Assembly: GCF_018691265.1 (NCBI RefSeq)
Contig: NW_024881321.1
Location: 18,634,698 to 18,698,697, forward strand
Length of the DNA stretch: 64,000 bases
From: Tyto alba
Taxonomy: Eukaryota > Chordata > Aves > Strigiformes > Tytonidae
Direction of reading: 5' to 3'
This document shows, one piece after another, positions 1 through 10,200 of the stretch. The notes under the pieces were generated by a model that made no database searches, was not told where the DNA came from, and saw nothing but the letters and a program-made list of their open reading frames with translations. A program made the position numbers and the translations under genes. Numbering within the stretch: the first letter of the stretch is position 1; each line of letters begins with the position of its first letter.

Positions 1-1541
1 GTAAAAGGAGAAACTAAATATATGAAGAGAGAAAGAAAAAGTTATTACTTGTAGTATTTAGCTATTTAAATAATGCACAAGATTTCAGTGAATTTTAGCA
101 CCCTGGCAAGTTTCAACAATCTGCTATTCTCTTGTTAACATCATGAGGAACAAGGAAATACGTAGCATGGGGTGCTACGTTTCTTAGGAGACCCAGTTGA
201 AATACCTTTTCGTCCATAACAAACCACTGCGTGTATTTCCTCTCCTCACAGAAACTGTTAAGCTCAGAGCGAGCATTGCTATGGTAACAATGTATTGACT
301 TCTTCTCACAGAGCAAAGAAATGGAATCCCTCCTATGTCTGAAAAAGATGCATTTTTATTGCTTACCTGTGACTGGTATCTTCAGTCCCTGCCAGGAAAG
401 GTTTCCAGTAATAGTAATGCATTTGTTTTCAATACAGCAAAAGTTACAATAAAAGCAAAGAAAACATTATTACTAAATATTCTAAATATTAAGGCCAAGC
501 ATAGTTGTGAATAATGAAGCAGTACAAAATATTACTTATTTTTTCAGGTTATACTGTGACTCATTGTTTAGAAATAAAACCCCACAGATAATAAATCAGT
601 TTATGGTAAAGATAGTTCATTTGGAGCTCAGGAGAAAATAACTTTTTAAAAGACCCATATAGCCGGGTAGAGCCATCTGTTATGTAAATGGGAACTGAGC
701 TTCTCTCCACTTTCCTCATCAGGCATGTTTCTGTGTTGTATGAAAGTAATGAAACAACCACATAATACAGAGAGGACTAGAATATGTGTGTATGCCACAA
801 ATATGTTCTTGGCAGCTGCATGACAATAGTTTGTTTGGGGTTTTTTTAATTATTTCTCAGCCTTGGCAGAGCCAGAGAGACACTTTGGTGCTGTGCGGGA
901 GAGGGGATGTGTAAATTGACAATTCAGTGGCTATAGAGATTGGTGTTTCTGCTCCTGAATCTTCCCACTGTAAACGTATGGCTGAAAAATTATTTAGTAT
1001 AAACGAAGAACAGCCTACAAAACCAACCAATCCAGCAACAAACTAAAACTCAAAACCAAAACCAATCCAACCAGCTATGTTTTTGAAAGCTTAACTATTT
1101 TAATTAATCTAAGTTGTCTCAGAAACTGGTCCACCTGTAGTTTAGAGATTCCAGTCTTATGCTATGGATAGATGAAAGGATTTGCCAATTTGCTGTCGAA
1201 TAGTGAGAAGAAAGAACTGTTTCCAGTTCTTGCTAATTTCTGGTGAGATGATACTAGAGGTCTTTTTGATGTTATCAAAGACCAATACAATAGCATATAA
1301 TTGGAGACACTGTTTAGAAATAAAGTTTGAGATTTCTCAAATCATTTTAACTATTTAGACCATTTTGAAAATTATAGATGAGCTTTTATATGATTATGGA
1401 AGACATAGACCCAAGATATTCCAAATATGCAGACAGTCTTTTAGATGACAGCTCTTTATTAAGTTTATCTCACATGCAAATGGGAGAATAGATAAAAAGT
1501 GGTGATCCCATATCAGTCTACTTCAATATCACATAAAATAT
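1..1541. other. unique AT-rich non-coding DNA
   Basis: No gene, recognisable repeat or RNA gene is visible. Open frames are short (under 70 codons) and have no recognisable motifs. A short A/C-rich low-complexity stretch lies at about 1018-1075. The segment ends at the target duplication of the LTR that follows. Confidence 0.6.
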
Positions 1542-1546
1542 GATAC
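1542..1546. repeat. target site duplication, left copy (GATAC)
   Basis: GATAC sits immediately before the TG that opens the LTR and is repeated exactly at 2142-2146, immediately after the closing CA. A 5-bp duplication fits integration of an ERVL-type (class III) avian endogenous retrovirus. The perfect match shows that both LTR ends are intact. Confidence 0.85.
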
Positions 1547-1811
1547 TGTCCTGGTTTGGGCTGGAATAGAGTTAATGTTCCTTCTTGGCAACTAGAATGG
1601 TGCTGTGTTTTAGATTCAGCATTGGGTTTGGTATGAGAAGAATGCTGATAGCACACTGATGTTTTCAGCTGCTACAGAGATTTCAAGGACTCTCCGACTC
1701 CCCATGTCCTGCCCGTGCACAAGGGCACAGGGAGCAGGGAGGGAGCACGGACAGAGCACCAGACCCAAATTGGCCAATGAAATATTCCATATCATGGAAT
1801 GTCATGCTCAC

Positions 1812-1818
1812 TATATAG
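1812..1818 (+). promoter_or_regulatory. LTR TATA box (TATATAG)
   Basis: TATATAG lies about 190 bp before the LTR polyadenylation signal, in the position expected for the U3 promoter. Whether it is still active cannot be told from sequence. Confidence 0.6.
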
Positions 1819-2005
1819 AGGAGGGGTGGTCAGGAAGGGGGGCTCTCTCTCTCTCACTTCCAGGATTGTGATTGAGGGATCTTGGTATTTCGGGATCACT
1901 AGCTGGGAACGAGCTGGGTATTGGTCAGCAGGTGGTGAGCAATTGCATTGTGCGTTGCCTATTTATATTTTCTATTGCTGTCATTGTTCTCATTTTATTA
2001 CCATT

Positions 2006-2011
2006 ATTAAA
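2006..2011 (+). terminator. LTR polyadenylation signal (ATTAAA)
   Basis: ATTAAA lies in the 3' third of the LTR, followed by a C/T-rich stretch. It is the common variant of AATAAA and probably marks the end of the R region. Confidence 0.55.
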
Positions 2012-2146
2012 CTGTTCCTATCTCAACCTGCGAGTCTCCCTTTACCCCTCCAATTCTCTCCCCCATTCCCAGGTCAGGGGGGAGGAGGGTAGGTGAGCAG
2101 CTGTGGGGTGGTTGGCTGCTGACCAGGCTCAAACCACAACAGATAC

Positions 2147-2671
2147 AAATTATTTCTTATATGGCTGTCTTAGAAACTGTATAAGAGTAGAAGGTCAGAA
2201 GAATAAATGACTGTAGAGTTTGCTTCTACATATTAAATAGAGAGGTTTTCTAAGGATCATTTTATTGAATGTGAAGATCTATCTGAATTTCATTTTCATT
2301 TGCAACCAGTAGTACATTTATAAATCCATTATTTAAAAATAAACATGAAAGTATTAATATCTGACATTAACATGAAACTCATTACAATACAACATCAATC
2401 ATACTAAGAATGTCAAAATACTGACATTTTTCCATAAATGCTCATTAAACAATTTCTAACTAATAAACACAGTCAAAACCCAATTCCCCAAATTTAATAT
2501 TTGAAGCAGGTAAAGAGAGAAGAATTCAATGAAAAAGCAGTTATCAGTAGCCATAATATTGGGAAAGGATCAATAATATTAGAACATGTAAGATAAATAA
2601 AACTTTTTAATTTGTAAGTTTATACTTGATTTATATTTTGATTTTAGTGTAAGCATTTTAAAATGCATTGT
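2147..2671. other. AT-rich spacer
   Basis: Very AT-rich unique sequence between the solo LTR and the CR1 copy. No coding or repeat signal is seen. Confidence 0.55.
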
Positions 2672-4010
2672 CATACCCATCTACAAGAAGGGCTCAAGAG
2701 AAGACCCAGGAAACTACAGGCCCATCATTTGTACTTCAATCCCTGGGAAAATAATGAAATTAGTCCTCCTAACAACTATCCCTATCTAAATGAAGGAAGT
2801 GATTGGGGAAAGTCAGCACAGGTTTACCAAAGGTGAATCGTGCCAGACTAACCTGACCTTCTACAACAAAATTACATCTTCTGTCAACATGGGGAGAGCA
2901 GTGGATGTTGTTTACCTGGACTTCAGCAAAGCATTTAACACCATTTCCCACAGCCTTCTGCTAGACAAACTGACAAGATACAGATTGGATGGGTGGTCTG
3001 TGAGGTGGGTAGGAAACTCGCTAACAGGCTGTGCTCAGAAGGTGGTGATCAATGGATTTTACTCAGGCTGGCAGCCTCTAGGGATCAATACTGGGCCCCA
3101 TGCTGTTCAGCATCTTCATAAATGATCTGCATGGTGGGATTGAAGGCACCCTCACCAAGTATGCTGATGACGCCAAACTGGGTGGTGAGTTGGACATGGC
3201 AGAAGGGAAAGTGGTCTGACAGAGAGACCTGGACAAGCTGGAAGAGTGGGCTGGCAAGAACAGTATGAAGTCTAACAAAGACAAGTGCAAAGTCCTGCAC
3301 CTGAGACGACATAACCAAAGAGCACAGCACAGGATAAGGTCTGTGTGACTGGGGCACAGACTTGCTGAAAGGGATCTGCGTGTCCTGGTGAACAAGAAGC
3401 TGAACACAAATCAAGAGTGCACTGCTGCAGCAACAAAGGCAAATCAGGTCCTGGGCTGCATCTGCAGAGGCATTACTAACAGAGATAGAGATGTGATTTT
3501 CCACTGTACTCAGCATGTACCAAGAGTACTGTGTCCAGATCTGGTCCCCACAATTCCAGAAAGATTCAGACAGACTGGAGAGGGCCCAAAGGAAGGCCAC
3601 TAAAACGATCAAAGGACTGGAGAACCTGCCCCATGAGGAGAGATTGAAGGAGTTAGGTCTTTTCACCTTGGAGAAGAGAAGGCTCAGGGGGGACCTCATC
3701 ATAGTATTCCAGTACCTAAGGGATGGTTACAAAGAGGATGGAGGCTCTCTCTTCACAAGGAACCACATGGAGAAGACAAGGGTCAATGGGTACAAGCTCG
3801 ACCAGAAGAGTTTTCATCTTGATATAGGAAAGAAACTTTTTACAGTGAAAACAATCATTCACTGGAACAATCTCTCCAGGGATATGGTGAAGTCCCCATC
3901 ACTGGAGGTTTTCAAGATGCAATTGGACAGGGTGCCATATAATTTAATTTAGGCTCCCTTTCCCATAAAATGTTGGACCAGATGGTCTTTCAAGGTCCCT
4001 TCCTGCAGAT
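2672..4010 (+). mobile_element. 5'-truncated, decayed CR1 LINE (RT and 3' region of ORF2)
   Basis: Conceptual translation gives the C-terminal half of CR1 ORF2, the reverse transcriptase-endonuclease protein. The reading starts in the finger region with a GNYRPI-type motif near 2707. RT motif A follows as YLDFSKAF at 2913-2936, with its catalytic Asp at 2919-2921. The active-site box YADD is at 3160-3171, then a CVQIWSPQ block near 3527 and the terminal [11 protein letters not shown] region. These blocks lie in three different frames (for example 2790-3125 and 3515-3952), so frameshifts have broken the ORF. The 3' end resembles the CR1 UTR (GGACCAGATGGTCTTTCAAG near 3973) but lacks a clear ATTCTATG repeat. 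Full CR1 elements are about 4.5 kb, so the 5' two-thirds is missing, as is usual. It is a dead copy, older than copies A and B below. Confidence 0.92.
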
Positions 4011-4208
4011 GATGGCAGCCTGCTTGTTTAGTTGTCTTGTACAAAAAACATGTCAAATAATTTCTTGGATATATTATCACTGATAGTATGTTTCTGGGAG
4101 AAATTGAAATGTTATTTTAACAAGATGGTCAAATGAACATCTGAAGTAGTCACCTGCTGAGTGACAGGACAGGATTAAATGTTCCTTCTAACTGAATGTG
4201 TACAAGTT

Positions 4209-4968
4209 TGTGTTGGGTGTCCATGGCAAGGTATCAGCAGCAGGTGATCACAGGCATGGCCTCTGTGGGGAGAGGTCCCATGTCAGACACAACTTGTTCC
4301 AGCCAGCATTAACAGACCCACCTCAGGGCACAGCTGAGCCCATCAGCCAAGATTGTAGTGCCTCAGGGAAAATATGTCTAAGAAAAGGGAAAAAAACACA
4401 AGACAGAGAGTGGAGAAGGGAACAAAACCAATGAGAAACAAGAGGGAACACCAAGTTCAGAGGGGAGGAGCTGCTCTAGGCACTGGAGCAGAGGTTCCCC
4501 TCCAGCTGTGGAGGAGAAGACCATAATGGAACAGGTCACTGTTCCTGAGGGAGTGCAGCCCATGGAGAGCCCACACTGGATCAGGGGAAATGTGTGAGAG
4601 GGAAGTAGTAGCAGAAAGAAACGACCATGTACTGACCATCCCAGCACACCCCCTGCACTGCTCGGGGTGGGGGAGGTAGAGGGATTGGAAGTGAAGTTGA
4701 GCCTGGGAAAGGGAGGAGGAAGGTCTTAGATTTGATATTTATCTTTCTTTCTCACTACCTGAATCAATTTTAATTGCCAATAAATTAAAGCACTTTTCCC
4801 CAGGTTGAGTCTGGTTTACCCATGACAATAACTGGTAAGTGATCACTCTGTCTTTATCTTGACCCATGAATTCTCACATTCCACTTTGTCCCCCTGTCCC
4901 ACTGAGGATGGGGAGTGAGTGAGCAACTGGGAGGGTGTTTGGCCCTTAGCCAAGGTTAACCCACCACC
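4209..4968 (+). mobile_element. solo LTR of a second avian ERV family, ERVL-like
   Basis: This roughly 760-bp segment opens TGTGTTGGGTGTCCATGGCAAGG and closes near GGTTAACCCACCACC. I recognise both ends from a widespread avian ERVL-like LTR family. Internal landmarks are an AATAAA at 4779-4784 and the block CATGACAATAACTGGTAAGTG at about 4822. The flanks AAGTT (4204-4208) and ATGTT (4969-4973) match at 4 of 5 positions and may be a decayed target duplication; the final CA appears mutated. No internal retroviral sequence adjoins. It differs in family from the LTR at 1547-2141, and the sequence between them is CR1, so the two LTRs do not bound one provirus. It encodes no protein. Confidence 0.82.
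4779..4784 (+). terminator. LTR polyadenylation signal (AATAAA)
   Basis: AATAAA lies in the 3' third of the second LTR, the usual location for the R-region polyadenylation signal. Confidence 0.55.
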
Positions 4969-4973
4969 ATGTT

Positions 4974-5649
4974 GTGAATAAAAATAAATTAGTTTTAAAT
5001 TCACATTTCAGCAATCATTATGATAGTCAATGCTAGTTGTATTCACTGTTGTCCAAAAATCATTATTATTAGTTAATTGGTATGGTTTTGTTTCGTGTTG
5101 AGCATTTAAAATTTATATTCAATAAATGGAGATACTTTGGAGTTCAGAGTAATTGTTTAACATTAGATGCAAAATTAGCTAAAACAGAGCTGCTAAAATA
5201 CTTCTATGACCTAATTTAGGGAGGAAATAGAATACTTTCACATTTTATGGTAGGGCAGACATATATAATGACTAATATAAGTGAATTATTTTTATTAGCT
5301 CATCTGTAGTTATTCTGTGTCACAGAATTCTTGGTCAAGGACACTGAATCTTATCATTCTGATCATGATGGATGCTATAAATCATCAGATCTTACTGAAC
5401 TCAACATCTTGAAAACCTTAATCTCTCCTGAGAGAAAGACACTGCCTGGTAATCTGAGCTCTATATCATGAATCAGAAATAGCTTTGCTTTGCCTTGACA
5501 CACTTCTGTGCGGTCTCCAATTCGCTAGTGTGGGAGCTATCATGAATCAAAAACGGAGCATTTGTCAACAATGCAATGTTGCTGTTCATTGTAGAGTGTA
5601 CTGGTATGTAATAGTAGGAACACCATGTCCTATTTGATCACTATGTTTT
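4974..5649. other. AT-rich spacer
   Basis: Unique sequence without coding or repeat signal that I can support. Confidence 0.5.
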
Positions 5650-5760
5650 TCTAAATCTTTAGATGAACTGGAAAGAATTCAGAGGAAATCAAAAGAATGA
5701 TAAGAGAGTTAGAAAAGCTTATCTATGAGGAAAGGTTGAAGAGCTTACTGATACCACTTT
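5650..5760 (+). mobile_element. short CR1 ORF2 fragment
   Basis: The fragment translates to a block like ELERIQRKSK followed by YEERLKSL, which matches the region near the C-terminus of CR1 ORF2 (compare RLERAQRKATK and HEERLKEL in the copy at 2672-4010). It stops abruptly. The next sequence restarts further upstream in the CR1 coding order, so this piece belongs to a separate, older insertion or to a rearranged one. Confidence 0.6.
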
Positions 5761-5764
5761 GAGG

Positions 5765-7225
5765 CCACTCTTATTGTTGAATGGTCATGGTGATTGAAGG
5801 AGGTCCCTGATGACTGGAAAAAAAGCAGATGTTATATCCATTTCAAAAAGGGCAGGAAGAATGATACAATGAACTGTAGGTCAGCCTCCCTTAAGTCTCT
5901 CAGAAGATTATGGAGAAAGACCTCATGGAAGCCATTTTCAAGCATGTGAAGGACAAGAATATGTTTGGGAACAGGCAGCATGGATTTGCCAAGGCCAAAG
6001 CATGCTTGACTGATTGCCTTCTATGATATTACTGACTCTTTGTATCAGGCGGAGGGAGTAGTATATGTCATTTGCCTTAAATTAAGCAAGGCCTTTGACG
6101 TAGTCTCCCATAACAAACATGTAGCCTGGTAGAGGAGATACAGAGTAGATGAACTATGAACTGGATGAAAAACTGTCTGGAACACCAGGTTTAATGGGTA
6201 GTGGTCAACAGATCAAAGTCTAACTAGCAGTGACATTCCTCAGGGGCCAGTATTTGGACTGATTCCACTTAATACTTTCATCAGTTACCTGGATGACGAA
6301 GCCTTTAACAATGCAAGTTTGTGAATCACACCAAAATGGCAGGTTAATGGATGGGCAGCAAGGGAAGAGAGCAACACTGATCAATACACCAGAGGGAAAG
6401 GCTTGCCATTCGGAGCAACCTTGACATCCCGGAGAAATTGATTGACAGGAACCTGATAGAGTTTATCAACAGCAAACGCAAAGTCCTGCATCAGAGACAG
6501 AATAACCTTATGCAGCAATATAGGCTGCTGAGATAGCAACAGTGCAAAAAAGGGGTGCTGGTGGACAACAAATTAAATGTGAATCACCAGTGTGCTCTGG
6601 TGGTCATGAAGGCTAATCTCATACCAAGGTACATTAATAAGAGTGTAGCCAGCAGGTCAAAGAAAGTCTTTATTCCCCTTTACCTGGCACTCTGAAGGCC
6701 ACATCTAGTGTACTGTGTCCAGCTTTGCACATCCCAGTACTAGAGAATGTTAGCCCAGCAAAGCGTCATTAACAGGATTGAATGGTTGAAGCATATAATG
6801 TATGAAGCTGAGTGAACTGGGTTTGCTTGGTCTGGAGAACAAAAAGTTAAAAGGGGATCAAATTGCTGTCTGCAGTGGCATAAAAGGGCCTTATAGAGCC
6901 AGACCCTTATAGAGGGCACACAGGTGGACAAGAGGTACTGGTCACAGGTTGCAATAACAAAAACTGTAACTGAATATAAGGAATAAAATTTCAGGGTGAA
7001 AATTCTTAAGCACTGGAAGAGATTGACAAGAGAGGTAATGAAATTTCCATCCTTGGAGGTTTCCCTGAAGAACCTGATTTAACTTTGAGATTTACTCTGC
7101 CGTTAATGCTTCTAGAAGGAAAAATTGGTCAATATGTTTTAGTTTAAAATTAAAATCTGATCTTCCCTAGGAGCACAGGAGAGGTCCTTGAGGTTCTTTC
7201 CAGAGTTTCACTTCTGTGAATCTTT
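5765..7225 (+). mobile_element. ancient, heavily decayed CR1 LINE
   Basis: The order of CR1 ORF2 blocks is recognisable through many stops and frameshifts. They include a DDWKK-like block near 5810, FKKGRKND-like at 5840-5865, GSMDLPRPKHA-like near 5978, a KLSKAFDVVSHN-type RT motif A near 6078-6117, and the KVLH-type region near 6481. The YADD box is lost. Tail blocks such as the CCTTGGAGGTTT segment (about 7051) and a GGTCCTTGAGGTTCTTTCCAG segment (about 7181) correspond to the CR1 C-terminus and 3' UTR. The divergence makes it clearly older than the CR1 copies elsewhere in the window. It has no coding capacity. Confidence 0.85.
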
Positions 7226-10200
7226 TAAGGCTATCTCTGTAAAAAAATAAATTGTGTTTTGCAGCATCTAGCTGTTGGGGGTTTTGATAAATACTGGAAT
7301 TCATGCTTGTGAAGAAGGTGCCTGTGCTTTGTCTGGAGTTCTGGAGAATTCAGACACTTAAGAAAGGGTGTCACAAAAATCAGTATGTGGATGCACACTG
7401 TGAAATGTAAACACAATATCAATGTGTACATGACAGGTGTATCCATTTTTACATTTAGGGAGTTTATCTACCTTTGTCTGAACTTCCAATATGGACAGTT
7501 TCTGTTCACAGTAGGAACCTATTCCAGGAGCTGTGTGCCTATGTAAATATTAGAGTACAAGTAGAAACTAGAAATTGAAGTGTTCTCTCTCTCTCTTTCC
7601 TTTTTCTCTGTTTTTAATCAGCTACTCAGTTGTTAGTATACCCAGCAAGGTTAGAGAAGATGTTGTGAGAATTAATGCCAAGTCAGCATTTCTTAAGTGC
7701 TTTGAAGATAAAATGCAATATAAAACACTAATTATCATTACTAATTAGCATCACACAAAACTTGACTCACTGACTGGTTTTTCAAGTCTTAAAAGGGTTG
7801 TCAGCAATCTTCTGGAAAACTTGAAAACCTTTTTCTCACAGACAGAAAGCGAGAGCTGGAAAGCATTGATGTAAAGTCAGTAAACAGCTCTTGGTTTATC
7901 TGACTCCAATCAGAGTAAACTCAGTGTCAGGTGAATCAGAGGCTGGCCTTTAATTTGGGACTGTTCCCCAAGCCAAGAAGGTAATTGTTAAACGAATGGA
8001 ATGGGGCCAGACTCATAACTTGTACAATTCTATGAAATCAAAGATTCTTCTTTTCAGGATCTATGCCTAGTGAGTCTGCTCAATAGGTCCGATTGGTTCC
8101 CTGGCTTCTGTACACTGCCTCTATCATTGCAGACATAGATACCTGCTGAGGATGTTTTTCAACTGGAAATGTTGAACCTGTTCTCAAGTGACTCCAGTCA
8201 CATGGGTATGGCTGTCTCTTTTCCATCACATATTTTTATGCAGATAGGGTAGGATACAGACAATCTTAGTTTTAGGGCTGTTGTCTATGTATGAATTAGG
8301 TGTCTTAGATCTAATTAAATTATATCTAGAGCTCAGTGTGCTAGATAGCTATCCAGAGCTGGAGAGGTATTCAGATGAAGAAATGTGGGTGTCCATCCCA
8401 GGATGAGGTTAATAGCTTTCTAGAGTCCATTGACTGGACCAATTATCTCTCTACTAAATTAATAGAGGCCTTCAAATTTCTCTTACATGTAGACAATCCA
8501 CATTATAGAAACGTAGACTTGGGTAGGTTGAATCCCACCTGTGTGTATCAGGCATGTTTACGTTAAATGTCCCCATCGGCCTCATCAATTACAATTGCAC
8601 TAAGCAAGCCTAACACACCTGAGCAGAATTAACCCCTTCTCAAAGTGCGATAGAAGGACAGCAATGAGACAGAGTTGTTAGTGATCCCTCTCCTTCCTAT
8701 TTTGGCAGAGTATATCCTTTCACGCACTGGTGTAGATATTGGAGCATTTGAGAAAGAAAGAAGTAAGTGGCTGGGTTAAATACTATCCTTTTCCTGAGGG
8801 ATTCAAATCTATGTCTCTAGAGAGCGAGCATAAACAGTGGATGGTCTGTTTTGAGAGCAGATGCTTTCCATCTCATTTCCCAAAGAGGTGTCACTACTGC
8901 AGCAAGAACGTCAAAGTTTATTGCACCATAAAAAGGTAATTGAGTTTCTTCCTGGGAGAAGCATATGACCATTAGATTGTTTTACAATAAATTTCATTCC
9001 ATTTTGTGAGGAACCTGATCCCATCATTTATTACTGGGCAGGTATTTTTATCAATTAGCTATTCCCTGATGTAACATTTAATACCCTGCTACTTCCACTG
9101 GCCTATTTCAAAAGACAGGAATTGCCACACCTGCATTTTGTGCCTGCACCTAGCTTTCACTGCCTCAGAGACTGAGCCTGTCATGGAAAAAGGCAGAGAA
9201 GTGCTTAATTGCTGATCACAGTCAGGCTTGGGCCAAATTACCTTGCTGTTTAAAACTGTTGCACTTCCAGGCACAGGTGTAAACTTAAAGTATGTGAGGA
9301 ACCTGCAGATTTTAAACAGTTATGCAGAAACTGAGGGAAGATTTTGAGAAACTTGATTTTGAATTTATATGTACAAGTATATATGTAAGTGCTTTTTAGG
9401 CTTCTGCCCAAGATGTTATTTTAACTACTAAAAATAATTCATAGCATCTGTCTGCAGGCAGTTTTAAATTAGAGCTGTTTCTCATTCATAAACTTTCACA
9501 TGTATGTTCAGGGTAAATACATTCTTCAAACCTTCATTGATTTCTGGGATGAACTGATCTGACAGAGGCAGAGCTGCTAAATTCTGCAAGCTTCCAAGAT
9601 TTAATGTATTTTCTATAATCCCTCAGAATGTGAAAGGACCAGCCTTAGCCTATTAATGATAGTGTTAACATATAAGATATAAATCAAAAATATAAAATAT
9701 AAGATATGTTTCAAAACATTCATTTTATTAAACAAGAGGGCTTCCAGAAAAAAATATGTATTTTGGCTCTGTTCCTGGGGGAGAAAATTAAAAAAACATG
9801 ATTATTGTAATATGTGGAGCTCACAAAACAGTTTACAGTGTTAAGGCTTTACAGGCTTTGGAAGGACATGTGGTTACAGTCAAAGGCTGTAGGCAATAAT
9901 CAAATTAGCTCTTTAAAGTTAGAGGTCTTAGATACTTTTAGGCTTCTGTTCCTGTGAGTGGGATACAAGAAAGCTGACCTGAACTTCCTATGCTGTGAAA
10001 GGAAAGAATTCAGAGCTTCAGAATGGGAACCACTTTATCCGATGTCGTGGAGCATGCTGCTACAGAGTAGAAGGCATTTAGAAATTACAGTTCAGAAATG
10101 TATCTGAATTCTACTCTTCTCTGAAGTTCTGGTTCCCTGCACAGTAATGTCGTCTTATGCTAGAAGCATAGAGGTTTGAGTCCCATGTGAAAGATTTTTT

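Larger units (their letters stand above)
1547..2141 (+). mobile_element. solo LTR of an avian endogenous retrovirus, ERVL-like
   Basis: This 595-bp element begins TGTCCTGGTTTGGGCTGG and ends in CCACAACA, so it has the TG...CA termini of an LTR. It is flanked by an exact GATAC duplication. The opening, a TATA box at 1812-1818, an ATTAAA signal at 2006-2011 and the pyrimidine-rich 3' part match the layout of a common avian ERVL-like LTR family that I recognise from memory. No primer-binding site, gag, pol or second LTR follows, so it is a solo LTR left by recombination between the two LTRs of a provirus. It encodes no protein; the open frames inside it are incidental. The exact family name needs a repeat-library search. 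Confidence 0.9.

Noticed and set aside
3085..3702. Minus-strand 205-codon frame
   Set aside because: It is antisense to the CR1 ORF2 at 2672-4010, whose RT motifs read on the plus strand.
1547..4968. One provirus bounded by the two LTRs
   Set aside because: The LTRs differ in sequence family, each has its own ends, the first has its own perfect target duplication, and the DNA between them is CR1 rather than retroviral genes.
8375..8939. Two plus-strand frames of 63 and 66 codons as small exons or a zinc-finger gene
   Set aside because: The few Cys residues do not fit a finger spacing, and there is no repeat of the unit.
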